Part shown: one piece after another, positions 1-7,694 of the stretch | How positions within the stretch are numbered: position 1 is the first letter of the stretch | How the letters are laid out: every line of letters begins with the position of its first letter | Assembly (NCBI GenBank): GCA_937901225.1 | Contig: CALCGX010000131.1 | Span: forward strand, 1-27,002 | Length of the DNA: 27,002 bases | Direction: 5' to 3' | DNA from: an uncultured Bacteroidales bacterium | Lineage (GTDB): Bacteria; Bacteroidota; Bacteroidia; Bacteroidales; Paludibacteraceae | Notes under the pieces: model-generated | What the model was told of the DNA's origin: nothing | The model's database searches: none | What the model saw: only the letters and a program-made list of their open reading frames with translations | Translations under genes and position numbers: made by a program

Positions 1-582
1 CTCTTTCTCCATGAGGTAACCGAGCATCTTGTTGTCGGCATCGAAGTAGTCAGCGATAACAGCGGTAGAAGCGTGTTTGCGGTGAGCAGTACCGAAAGCA
101 TCGTTTACATAGCAGTCAGCATAGCTTGCGAGAGTCTTAGCGAACTCTTTTTGGCTTGCCTTCATCGCTTTCTTAGCCTCCTCGTATGCAGGATCCTCTT
201 TATCAATACCTACTGGCTTACCTTCCTCTTCTGGATAGTAACGGAGGTTCTCGAGAAGAAGTACCTCGCCTGCCTTGAGGGCAGCAGCTTGCTCAGCAGC
301 CTTAGCACAATCCTCAGCGAATTGTACTGGAGTACCAAGTGCAGCGCTCACAGCGTCAACGATTTGCTTCAAGCTATATTTAGCAACCACTTTGCCTTTT
401 GGTTTACCCATGTGGCTCATGATGATGAGCGCACCACCCTCTTCGAGGATGTGTTTGAGGGTTGGCAACGCACCACGGATACGGGTGTCGTCTGTGATTT
501 GTCCGTTCTCGTTCAATGGCACATTAAAGTCCACGCGAACAATCGCTTTCTTTCCAGCGAATTTGTAATCATTAATTGTCAT
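1..582 (-). CDS. pgk: Phosphoglycerate kinase, N-terminal part (cut by window edge)
   Basis: Glycolytic enzyme of the cytoplasm that transfers phosphate between 1,3-bisphosphoglycerate and ADP. The 194 residues visible are the N-terminal, 3-phosphoglycerate-binding domain. Seen are the VRVDFNVPL strand (about residues 15-23), the basic-patch motif SHMGKPKG (56-63, SHLGRP in most homologues), LLLENLRYY (108-116) and the YVNDAFGTAHR loop (158-168). The C-terminal nucleotide-binding domain lies beyond position 1. The ATG at 580-582 gives the usual N-terminus (MTINDYKFAGKKAIVRVDFN). It is transcribed divergently from the serine hydrolase, from a promoter at 671-702. Family assignment is secure; nothing suggests it is broken. 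Confidence 0.97.
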   Translation of the reverse strand, partial: MTINDYKFAGKKAIVRVDFNVPLNENGQITDDTRIRGALPTLKHILEEGGALIIMSHMGKPKGKVVAKYSLKQIVDAVSAALGTPVQFAEDCAKAAEQAAALKAGEVLLLENLRYYPEEEGKPVGIDKEDPAYEEAKKAMKASQKEFAKTLASYADCYVNDAFGTAHRKHASTAVIADYFDADNKMLGYLMEKE

Positions 583-670
583 AGTTCTTATACTTTTAAT
601 TGTTAATTATTGTCATTTCAATGCCTGATGCACCTAATAAACTAACCGCACATCTTCGCAAATTTCGCTA

Positions 671-702
671 CAAAGGTAATATTTTATTTTGACATATGCA
701 AA
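671..702 (-). promoter_or_regulatory. Promoter for pgk (Bacteroidota type)
   Basis: On the minus strand the -7 box TACCTTTG (plus-strand CAAAGGTA, 671-678) is preceded by the -33 box TTTG (plus-strand CAAA, 699-702) with a 20-bp spacer. This matches the Bacteroidota sigma-ABfr consensus TTTG-N19/21-TAnnTTTG exactly. It overlaps the divergent promoter of the serine hydrolase gene. Confidence 0.8.
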
Positions 703-718
703 AAATGTTGTATCTTTG
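688..718 (+). promoter_or_regulatory. Promoter for the serine hydrolase gene (Bacteroidota type)
   Basis: A -33 TTTG at 688-691 and a -7 box TATCTTTG at 711-718 are separated by 19 bp, a full consensus match. Transcription should start near 724, leaving a short leader of about 18 nt before the ATG at 742. The spacer contains the -33 box of the opposing pgk promoter. Confidence 0.8.
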
Positions 719-741
719 CAAAAAAATATACAATCTGCCAT

Positions 742-1818
742 ATGAAAAATACAATTTCAGCACTCATTTTCCTCTGTGGAATTCTTTTGTTATCCACCAC
801 CAGCAACGCCAACCCTGTTTTTCCAAAAGACAGTGCAGATCAAGCCATTATGAATGCTATTGCCGACACCATTATGCCTGGGGCAGTCCTATGCGTAGTC
901 GAAAATGGACAAATTACCTACCTACAAGCTTACGGTAACCGTGCAGTCTGCCCAGAAATTGAGCCAATGACCACCAATACCATCTTCGACCTCGCATCGG
1001 TGAGCAAACCCCTCGGAGCAGGTACTGCGGCACTACTGCTTTGTGCAGAGGGGAAATTAAATGTCAATGACTTCGTTTGCCAATATATACCGAACTATCA
1101 TCCCGATGTGCAGATTCGCCATCTTATGAAACACTATTCAGGGTTACCCGCATACATGACAGCCAAACGACTTGAAAAAATCTATCACGAACGCCAATTG
1201 GACAGTACCATGTCCATTTCCGATTTCATGATTGACACCATCGCACGATGCAAACGTCCATCAGCCGTAGGAGAGAAATATCGCTATTCATGCCTCAATT
1301 TCATCTCCTTGCAGCGAGTAGTAGAAAATATTGTAGGCACTGACATCAATTCTCACCTCCGCCAAACTCACTATCGCAACCTCAACCTCCCCACAATGGG
1401 CTGGTTACCCAACGATTCGCTCATCTACCGTATCGCACCCACCGAGTGCCTCGAAGACGGATGCCTACGAGGTAAAGTACACGATCCGCTCGCCCAAATC
1501 ATGATGCAAGGTATATCTGGAAATGCCGGTCTGTATGCTACAGCTACCGAAGTGGCACAATGGGCTATTTGGTTTATGAATCTGCCCGCAGAAACTCGCG
1601 TCAATGGTTGCAATGCTGGACTTTGGACCGACAGCGTTACCACATCTATCGGTACACTCACACCGAGTTGTCGCCACACTGGCTATACGGGTACCTCCGT
1701 TACAGTCCTACCTGAAGCCAAACGTGCGCTGGTATTACTCACCAACCGTGTTCACCCAAAAGACGAACACAATCTATCAGCATTACGCCGAATACTCAAT
1801 GGCTACCTAACTCCGTAA
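742..1818 (+). CDS. Secreted serine hydrolase, beta-lactamase class C / esterase family
   Basis: A 358-residue penicillin-binding-protein-like serine hydrolase (PF00144 type). Residues 1-23 form a signal peptide (hydrophobic ISALIFLCGILLL, then SNA before the likely cleavage), so it should act in the periplasm or outside. The nucleophile motif S-x-x-K is SVSK at 86-89. The second motif, normally Tyr-Ser-Asn/Asp, reads Tyr182-Ser-Cys184. The third box is HTGYTGTS at 312-319, typical of esterase-like members rather than the KTG of true beta-lactamases. Bacteroidota homologues often sit in or beside cell-wall or glycosidase genes; the substrate here is unknown. It is monocistronic, with its own promoter and a terminator directly after it. 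Confidence 0.88.
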   Translation: MKNTISALIFLCGILLLSTTSNANPVFPKDSADQAIMNAIADTIMPGAVLCVVENGQITYLQAYGNRAVCPEIEPMTTNTIFDLASVSKPLGAGTAALLLCAEGKLNVNDFVCQYIPNYHPDVQIRHLMKHYSGLPAYMTAKRLEKIYHERQLDSTMSISDFMIDTIARCKRPSAVGEKYRYSCLNFISLQRVVENIVGTDINSHLRQTHYRNLNLPTMGWLPNDSLIYRIAPTECLEDGCLRGKVHDPLAQIMMQGISGNAGLYATATEVAQWAIWFMNLPAETRVNGCNAGLWTDSVTTSIGTLTPSCRHTGYTGTSVTVLPEAKRALVLLTNRVHPKDEHNLSALRRILNGYLTP

Positions 1819-1847
1819 AACCTTCTGCACTGATACGCAACCAAACA

Positions 1848-1886
1848 AAAGGCGCTCAACATTTTCATGTCGAGCGCCTTTCTTTT
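1848..1886 (+). terminator. Rho-independent terminator, probably bidirectional
   Basis: A perfect 10-bp stem (AAAGGCGCTC at 1848-1857 with GAGCGCCTTT at 1872-1881) with a 14-nt loop, followed by a T-rich run. It lies between the convergent serine hydrolase and tRNA-Leu genes. The reverse strand also ends in a T run (CCTTTTG), so it may serve both. Confidence 0.8.
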
Positions 1887-1893
1887 TATTCAG

Positions 1894-1979
1894 TACCGCG
1901 AGCGGGACTTGAACCCGCACAGCCATCACTGGCCAAAGGATTTTAAGTCCTTCGTGTCTACCGATTCCACCATCGCGGC
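1894..1979 (-). tRNA. tRNA-Leu (anticodon UAA)
   Basis: An 86-nt class II tRNA read on the minus strand. The acceptor stem is GCCGCGA paired with TCGCGGT, closing with a G-T pair, and the discriminator is A at 1894. The anticodon stem AAGGA/TCCTT carries loop CTTAAAA, giving UAA. A long variable arm follows and the T loop is GGTTCAAGTCC. The 3' CCA is not encoded. It decodes UUA and UUG. Confidence 0.95.
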
Positions 1980-1992
1980 TTGAAATCGGGTG

Positions 1993-2024
1993 CAAAAGTA
2001 GTGTTTTTTTTGCATATACGCAAG
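1993..2024 (-). promoter_or_regulatory. Probable promoter for tRNA-Leu
   Basis: On the minus strand TACTTTTG (plus-strand CAAAAGTA, 1993-2000) fits TAnnTTTG and lies 13 bp upstream of the mature 5' end. The -33 position, 20 bp further, is CTTG (2021-2024), one mismatch from TTTG. Confidence 0.6.
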
Positions 2025-2070
2025 AATTTTACAATAAAAGTTCATATTTTTAACTAAAATCACAAAAATA

Positions 2071-2102
2071 TTTGGTCAATCCAAAAAAAAGTACTACCTT
2101 TG
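2071..2102 (+). promoter_or_regulatory. Promoter for tRNA-Cys
   Basis: TTTG at 2071-2074, a 20-bp spacer and TACCTTTG at 2095-2102, a full match to the Bacteroidota consensus. It lies 20 bp upstream of the tRNA-Cys 5' end. Confidence 0.8.
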
Positions 2103-2122
2103 CACCCGCAATTCGCAAGTTT

Positions 2123-2193
2123 GGTACCTTGCCCGAGCGGTTAGGGATCGGTCTGCAAAACCGGGGACGGCGGTTCGAATCCGCCAGGTACCT
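2123..2193 (+). tRNA. tRNA-Cys (anticodon GCA)
   Basis: A 71-nt cloverleaf. The acceptor stem is GGTACCT/AGGTACC with a U discriminator, as expected for cysteine. The anticodon loop CTGCAAA gives GCA, and the T arm GGCGGTTCGAATCCGCC is intact. CCA is not encoded. A terminator follows five bases later, so it is a single-gene unit upstream of sufB. Confidence 0.95.
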
Positions 2194-2197
2194 CTCG

Positions 2198-2225
2198 AAA
2201 GCCGCTTGAAAAAGCGGCTTTTTTG
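2198..2225 (+). terminator. Rho-independent terminator after tRNA-Cys
   Basis: A 10-bp stem (AAAGCCGCTT at 2198-2207, AAGCGGCTTT at 2212-2221) closed by a GAAA-type tetraloop and followed by a T run. It separates tRNA-Cys from sufB. Confidence 0.85.
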
Positions 2226-2302
2226 TTTACTATTAAGCCAATTAGACTGATCGGCCCAATAAGAATTCATAGTCTACCGTCAATTAACGAGAAGGAAAGT
2301 AC

Positions 2303-3733
2303 ATGAAAGAAATAGAAGAAATAACCACCCAAGAATACAAATACGGTTTCACTACTGATGTCGAAACCGACATCATTCCTGTTGGCTTAAACGAGGAAGT
2401 CATTCGCCTAATCTCGGCTAAAAAGCATGAACCCGAATGGTTACTCGAGTTCCGCCTCAAAGCATACCGCAAATGGCTAACAATGCCCATCCCTACTTGG
2501 GCACACCTGAATATTCCACCCATTGATTTTCAGGCCATCTCATACTATGCTGCCCCTAAAACCCATACGGGCGACGAAAACAAAGAGATTGACCCTGAAC
2601 TCATGCAAACCTTTGACAAATTGGGTATTCCGCTCGAAGAGCGTGCTGCCCTCGCTGGCAACATGGCTGTAGACGCGGTGATGGACTCCGTCTCCGTCAA
2701 AACCACCTTCAGAGAAACGCTTGCCGAGAAAGGGATCATCTTCTGCTCTATCTCCGAGGCTGTACAAGAATATCCTGAGTTAGTACAACGCTACCTGGGT
2801 TCCGTAGTACCTGCCAACGACAACTACTATGCTGCCCTCAACTCCGCAGTATTCTCCGACGGATCCTTCGTCTATATCCCCAAAGGCGTGCGCTGCCCAA
2901 TGGAACTCAGCACCTATTTCCGTATCAATGCGGGTAATACGGGTCAATTTGAACGCACACTCCTTGTTGCGGACGAAGGTGCATACCTCAGTTACCTTGA
3001 GGGCTGTACCGCACCTATGCGCGATGAAAACCAACTGCACGCTGCCATTGTAGAGATAGTTGTGCACAAGGATGCAGAAGTAAAATACTCCACCGTACAA
3101 AACTGGTACCCTGGCGACAAGGACGGCAAAGGTGGAATCTACAACTTTGTTACCAAACGTGGTATCACCCACGAGAATGCTCGCCTCAGTTGGACACAAG
3201 TCGAAACAGGATCTGCTATCACATGGAAGTACCCTAGTTGCATACTCAAAGGTGATAACTCCAGCGCCGAGTTCTACTCCGTTGCTGTCACCAACAACTA
3301 CCAACAAGCCGATACCGGCACCAAAATGATCCACATCGGTAAGAACACGCGCTCGCGTATTATTAGCAAAGGTATATCCGCTGGTAAGAGTCAAAATGCC
3401 TACCGTGGTCTTGTGCGCGTCATGCCTAATGCCGAGAATGTGCGCAACTATAGCCAATGCGATAGCCTGCTATTGGGCGATAAATGCGGTGCACATACCT
3501 TCCCTACCATGCGCATTCAAAACCCAACAGCCATCATCGAACACGAAGCTACCACCAGCAAGATTAGCGAAGACCAACTCTTCTATTGCCAACAACGTGG
3601 TATCGGCATCGAAGATGCTGTCGGATTGATTGTTAATGGCTATGCCAAAGAAGTGATGGACAAACTCCCTATGGAGTTCGCTGTTGAGGCACAAAAGCTC
3701 CTACAAGTCAGCCTCGAAGGTTCTGTAGGATAA
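2303..3733 (+). CDS. sufB: Fe-S cluster assembly scaffold protein SufB
   Basis: A 476-residue cytoplasmic scaffold on which the SufBCD complex builds iron-sulfur clusters. Length and sequence match the family throughout (early EPEWLLEFRLKAYRKW; long parallel beta-helix core). Cys386 (in NYSQCDSLLLGDKCG) and Glu413-His-Glu415 (in IIEHEATTSKI) reproduce the spacing of E. coli Cys405 and Glu432-His433-Glu434, which matter for cluster assembly. The start at 2303 follows a purine-rich stretch (GAGAAGGAAAG) and keeps the normal N-terminus. No consensus promoter was found in the 77 bp after the tRNA-Cys terminator. No sufC, sufD or sufS follows; clpP does, after 42 bp. Confidence 0.97.
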   Translation: MKEIEEITTQEYKYGFTTDVETDIIPVGLNEEVIRLISAKKHEPEWLLEFRLKAYRKWLTMPIPTWAHLNIPPIDFQAISYYAAPKTHTGDENKEIDPELMQTFDKLGIPLEERAALAGNMAVDAVMDSVSVKTTFRETLAEKGIIFCSISEAVQEYPELVQRYLGSVVPANDNYYAALNSAVFSDGSFVYIPKGVRCPMELSTYFRINAGNTGQFERTLLVADEGAYLSYLEGCTAPMRDENQLHAAIVEIVVHKDAEVKYSTVQNWYPGDKDGKGGIYNFVTKRGITHENARLSWTQVETGSAITWKYPSCILKGDNSSAEFYSVAVTNNYQQADTGTKMIHIGKNTRSRIISKGISAGKSQNAYRGLVRVMPNAENVRNYSQCDSLLLGDKCGAHTFPTMRIQNPTAIIEHEATTSKISEDQLFYCQQRGIGIEDAVGLIVNGYAKEVMDKLPMEFAVEAQKLLQVSLEGSVG

Positions 3734-3775
3734 CACTATCAATAGATAATAACAGCTAACTATATTATTAAAACT

Positions 3776-4435
3776 ATGAATGATTTTTTGAAATTTGCCG
3801 TTGACAAAGGCATGAACTCCATGCACGTAGAGAAAACCATGAACGCCTCTGCAAGCTACATTAGCCCATCCATCTTGGAGGAACGCCAACTCAACGTTAC
3901 CCAAATGGACGTCTTCTCTCGTCTGATGATGGACCGCATCATTTTCCTCGGCACAGAGGTTAATGACTATACAGCCAATGTAATCCAAGCACAACTCCTA
4001 TATCTCGACTCTGTAGATTCTGAGCGAGACATCAATATCTACCTCAATACGCCTGGTGGTAGTGTATATGCTGGTTTAGGCATCTATGACACCATGCAGT
4101 TTATCTCCTCACGCGTAGCGACTATCTGTACAGGTATGGCGGCTTCAATGGGTGCAGTACTTCTCGTTGCTGGCGAAAAAGGCATGCGCGCTGCATTGCC
4201 ACATAGCCGTGTGATGATACACCAACCATTAGGTGGCATCCAAGGACAAGCATCCGACATCGAAATCACAGCACGTGAGATCCTCAAACTCAAAGATGAG
4301 CTCTATCAAATCATCTCCGACCACTCTGGTCAAACCATGGAGAAGATTCGCCAAGATGCTGACCGCGACTATTGGATGAAAGCACAAGAAGCATTGGAGT
4401 ACGGAATGATTGATAAGGTGTATTCGAAAAAGTAG
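3776..4435 (+). CDS. clpP: ATP-dependent Clp protease proteolytic subunit ClpP
   Basis: A 219-residue serine peptidase that forms the tetradecameric chamber of the ClpXP protease. The catalytic triad is visible: Ser124 (in GMAASMGAVLL), His149 (in RVMIHQPLGG) and Asp198 (in DADRDYW). Their spacing of 25 and 74 residues equals that of E. coli Ser97, His122 and Asp171. The first 35 or so residues before ILEERQLNVTQMDVFSRLM form an N-terminal extension, part of which may be a propeptide as in other ClpPs. It is followed after 9 bp by its unfoldase partner clpX. Confidence 0.98.
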   Translation: MNDFLKFAVDKGMNSMHVEKTMNASASYISPSILEERQLNVTQMDVFSRLMMDRIIFLGTEVNDYTANVIQAQLLYLDSVDSERDINIYLNTPGGSVYAGLGIYDTMQFISSRVATICTGMAASMGAVLLVAGEKGMRAALPHSRVMIHQPLGGIQGQASDIEITAREILKLKDELYQIISDHSGQTMEKIRQDADRDYWMKAQEALEYGMIDKVYSKK

Positions 4436-4444
4436 TTTAGAAGA

Positions 4445-5695
4445 ATGGCAAATAAGAAAATAGAGAAATGTGCGTTCTGTGGACGAGAGATGAAGGATCT
4501 CTTTCGCGCAGACATTCCAGGCGTCTATATCTGCCACGAGTGTATCGAGATAGGACACAAGATGATTATGGAGCTGCAAATGCAGAAAACACAAAATCCA
4601 GAAATAGAAGGACTAGAACTAGGCACATTGCCTAAACCTGCTGATATCAAGTCCTTTCTTGATCAATACGTGATTGGCCAAGACGAAGCAAAACGCTATC
4701 TGTCCGTAGCTGTATATAACCACTATAAGCGAGTGCTTCAACCAAAGGGAGATGACGGCGTGGAGATCGAAAAAAGCAATATCTTATTGGTTGGTTCGAC
4801 TGGTACAGGTAAGACATTACTCGCTCGCACGATAGCTAAACTGCTGAAAGTACCTTTTGCGATTGTGGATGCCACGGCATTGACCGAAGCGGGATATGTG
4901 GGCGAAGACGTGGAGTCACTACTCGTTCGTCTATTGCAAGATGCCGACTATGATTTGCAAAAAGCACAACGAGGCATTGTATTTATTGATGAGGTGGATA
5001 AGATTGCTCGTAAGAGTGAGAACCCAAGTATTACCCGCGATGTTTCGGGCGAGGGTGTGCAACAGGGACTATTGAAACTGCTAGAAGGATCTGTAGTCAA
5101 CGTACCACCTCAAGGAGGCCGCAAACACCCTGAGCAAGAATTTATCCATGTGGATACACGCAATATCCTATTCATTTGCGGAGGAGCATTCGATGGCATT
5201 GAGCGCAAGATTGCGCAACGTATGAACACCCAAGTAGTGGGATTTGATGCACAAAAGAAAGCCAAGACTATTGACAAGAACAACCTCTTGCAATACGTAG
5301 CTCCACAAGACCTCAAGTCCTTTGGTCTCATCCCCGAAATCATTGGTCGTCTGCCTATCCTAACTTATCTCAAACCTCTCGATAAGCAAGCACTTCGCAA
5401 CATCCTCACAGAACCTAACAATGCGATCACTAAGCAATATAAGAAACTGCTGGAGATGGATGGATATCAGTTAAGTTTCGCAGATGATATGCTGGATTAT
5501 GTAGTGGACAAGGCATTGGAAAACAAATTAGGTGCGCGCGGATTACGCGGACTAATGGAGACTGTGATGATGGATGTGATGTTTGACTTGCCTTCGTCCA
5601 AGAGCCGCAAAAAAACATTTGAGGTAACCAAAGCCTACGCACAAGAGCGAATCGAAAAAGCCGATATTTATAAACTAGCTTTAAGTGAAAATTAA
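4445..5695 (+). CDS. clpX: ATP-dependent Clp protease ATP-binding subunit ClpX
   Basis: A 416-residue AAA+ unfoldase that recognises substrates and feeds them to ClpP. The N-terminal zinc-binding domain has Cys9, Cys12, Cys30 and Cys33. The AAA+ core shows Walker A GSTGTGKT (117-124), the pore loop GYVG (150-153), Walker B VFIDEVDK (179-186), the RKH pore loop (226-228) and a C-terminal sensor-2 GARGLR. Length is normal. It starts 9 bp after the clpP stop, so the two are surely co-transcribed, and its stop lies 10 bp before the pullulanase start. That adjacency is less usual. Confidence 0.98.
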   Translation: MANKKIEKCAFCGREMKDLFRADIPGVYICHECIEIGHKMIMELQMQKTQNPEIEGLELGTLPKPADIKSFLDQYVIGQDEAKRYLSVAVYNHYKRVLQPKGDDGVEIEKSNILLVGSTGTGKTLLARTIAKLLKVPFAIVDATALTEAGYVGEDVESLLVRLLQDADYDLQKAQRGIVFIDEVDKIARKSENPSITRDVSGEGVQQGLLKLLEGSVVNVPPQGGRKHPEQEFIHVDTRNILFICGGAFDGIERKIAQRMNTQVVGFDAQKKAKTIDKNNLLQYVAPQDLKSFGLIPEIIGRLPILTYLKPLDKQALRNILTEPNNAITKQYKKLLEMDGYQLSFADDMLDYVVDKALENKLGARGLRGLMETVMMDVMFDLPSSKSRKKTFEVTKAYAQERIEKADIYKLALSEN

Positions 5696-5705
5696 TCCTA
5701 TAAAC

Positions 5706-7694
5706 ATGAAAAAAGTACTAATTATGATTACTCTTGCAGCCACACTGATGGGCTGCTGTGCTAAGAAGCCTCATTACGAGAGCGTCAACGATTACCCTGT
5801 AAAGCAAGGTTCGCTCACCGAAATGACTTATTCTCCAGAGAAAACCACTTTCTCTGTTTGGAGTCCTAATGCAGACACCGTATATCTCAACTTGTACGCA
5901 GATGCTACTACTGCTGAACCATTGCAAACCCTCACCATGTGCCGCCAAAAAGACGGCAGTTGGACCAAGACAGTGAAGGGTGACCTCAATGGTCAGTTCT
6001 ACACATTCCTAATCGTAGAGCCATCTTCTCGTTGGACACTCCACGAGACACCTGGTATCTTTGCTAAGGCAGTAGGTGTGAACGGTCGTCGTGCGGCTAT
6101 TATTGATTGGGCAACCACTAACCCAGAGGGGTGGGAGAATGATGTGCGTCCTGCTTTTGCGGGTGCGAAGGATGCAATCATCTACGAAATGCACCACCGC
6201 GATATGACTATCCATGCTACTTCTGGTGTACAGAACAAGGGTAAGTTTATCGGTTGGACCGAGCACGGAACTAAGACCGCAGAGGGATTGGCAACAGGTA
6301 TTGACCACTTGGTGGAGTTGGGCGTAACACACGTACAGATCTTGCCTTCGTATGACTATGGATCAGTGGATGAGACTCGTTTGAGCGACAATAAGTACAA
6401 CTGGGGTTATGATCCTGTGAACTACAATGCTCCTGATGGTGGTTATAGCACCAATCCTTATGACCCTGCTACTCGTGTGCGTGAGATGAAGCAAATGATT
6501 CAAGCGCTTCACAAAGCCGGTATCCGTGTAATCTTAGACGTGGTGTACAACCACACCTTCTACGTGGAGAACAGCAACTTTACTCAAACAGCACCCGACT
6601 ACTTCTATCGTCTTCACGAGAATGGCGATTTGGGCAACGCTTCTGGCTGTGGCAACGAGACGGCTAGCGAACGCCCAATGATGCGCAAATACATCATCGA
6701 GTCTTGCCGCTATTGGATTGAAGAATACCACATGGACGGTTTCCGCTTTGACTTGATGGGTATTCATGATATTGAGACAATGAATATGGTTCGTCAGATG
6801 ATGGATAGTATTGACCCAAGCTTGTTGCTCTATGGCGAGGGTTGGGCTGCTGGTAGTCCATTGTATCCAGGTGATGAGTTGGCGATGAAGGCGAATATGC
6901 AAAAGCTGCCAGGTATTGGCGCATTCTGCGATGATATGCGTGACGCATTGCGTGGTCCATTCTCGGATAACAACAAGGGTGCTTTCTTGATTGGCGAGAA
7001 AGGTCATGAGGAAAGTATTAAGTTTGGTTTGGTAGGTTGTATCGAGCATCCAGAGGTGGATATGGAGCAAGTGAACTACTCTAAGCAAGCGTGGACTAGC
7101 CAACCAACCCAATCAATCAACTATGTGTCTTGCCACGATGATATGATGTTGACTGACCGTTTAAAAGCGAATAAGAAGCTGAAAGCTGGTGAGTTGAAAC
7201 GCCTCAGCAAGTTGGCTCAAACTGCGGTGCTAACCTCACAAGGTATGCCATTCTTGTGGTGCGGCGAGGAGATTGCACGCGATAAGAAAGGTGTGCACAA
7301 CTCATATTGTAGTCCTGATGATATCAACGCTATTGATTGGTCATTGAAGGCTGAGAACTTGGATTTGTTTGCATACTACCAAGGTCTGATTGCAATGCGC
7401 AAGGCTCACCCCGCGTTCCATATGGGTGATGCAGATTTGGTACGTGAGAATGTACATTTCTTGGATGCTCCAGCAGGCGTGGTGGCATATCAGTTGAATG
7501 GTGAGGCAGTAGGTGATGAGTGGAAAACGATTATTGTCATTCTCAACTCTCAATTGTCAACTATCAACTATCAACTTCCAGAGGGTGAGTACCATGTAGC
7601 AGTAGCAGATGGCAAGTGCCCAGCAGCGGCTCAAGGCTTGCTCAAGGGTAGCGCAAAGGTTGCTGCGCAATCTGCAATGGTATTGTACCGATAA
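5706..7694 (+). CDS. pulA: Type I pullulanase (GH13), lipoprotein
   Basis: A 662-residue alpha-1,6-glucan debranching enzyme of starch, pullulan or glycogen breakdown. The signal peptide ends in lipobox LMGC with Cys17 as the lipidated residue, so it is membrane-anchored; an acidic surface-export signal after the Cys is not evident. A CBM48-like beta domain spans about 40-130, then the GH13 barrel. The type I pullulanase signature YNWGYDP is at 231-237, region I DVVYNH at 278-283, nucleophile Asp349 in GFRFD, acid/base Glu378 in YGEGW and transition-state Asp478 in SCHDD. The ATG at 5706 is chosen over an in-frame ATG at 5685 because it gives a compact signal peptide. The last codon overlaps the next gene by one base. 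A 7-bp repeat array lies in frame near the C-terminus. Confidence 0.93.
   Translation: MKKVLIMITLAATLMGCCAKKPHYESVNDYPVKQGSLTEMTYSPEKTTFSVWSPNADTVYLNLYADATTAEPLQTLTMCRQKDGSWTKTVKGDLNGQFYTFLIVEPSSRWTLHETPGIFAKAVGVNGRRAAIIDWATTNPEGWENDVRPAFAGAKDAIIYEMHHRDMTIHATSGVQNKGKFIGWTEHGTKTAEGLATGIDHLVELGVTHVQILPSYDYGSVDETRLSDNKYNWGYDPVNYNAPDGGYSTNPYDPATRVREMKQMIQALHKAGIRVILDVVYNHTFYVENSNFTQTAPDYFYRLHENGDLGNASGCGNETASERPMMRKYIIESCRYWIEEYHMDGFRFDLMGIHDIETMNMVRQMMDSIDPSLLLYGEGWAAGSPLYPGDELAMKANMQKLPGIGAFCDDMRDALRGPFSDNNKGAFLIGEKGHEESIKFGLVGCIEHPEVDMEQVNYSKQAWTSQPTQSINYVSCHDDMMLTDRLKANKKLKAGELKRLSKLAQTAVLTSQGMPFLWCGEEIARDKKGVHNSYCSPDDINAIDWSLKAENLDLFAYYQGLIAMRKAHPAFHMGDADLVRENVHFLDAPAGVVAYQLNGEAVGDEWKTIIVILNSQLSTINYQLPEGEYHVAVADGKCPAAAQGLLKGSAKVAAQSAMVLYR
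7544..7578 (+). repeat. 7-bp tandem array inside pulA
   Basis: Five consecutive heptamers of the family CAACTAT (two exact, adjacent copies; the others CAACTCT, CAATTGT and CAACTTC). They encode NSQLSTINYQL at the start of the C-terminal beta domain. The complement, AGTTGAT, belongs to the same family as the intergenic array at 11895-11922. Confidence 0.75.

Noticed and set aside
73..606. A 177-codon open frame on the plus strand at the window start
   Set aside because: The minus strand encodes phosphoglycerate kinase with all N-terminal motifs; this frame is its shadow.
1807..1995. A short minus-strand frame over tRNA-Leu
   Set aside because: The region is a tRNA and a terminator; the reading frame is accidental.
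2780..3457. A 225-codon open frame on the minus strand
   Set aside because: It is entirely antisense to sufB, whose protein is conserved along its whole length.
5685..5705. An upstream in-frame ATG for pulA, overlapping clpX
   Set aside because: It would put seven residues before a well-formed lipoprotein signal peptide; the ATG at 5706 fits better, though the earlier start cannot be excluded.
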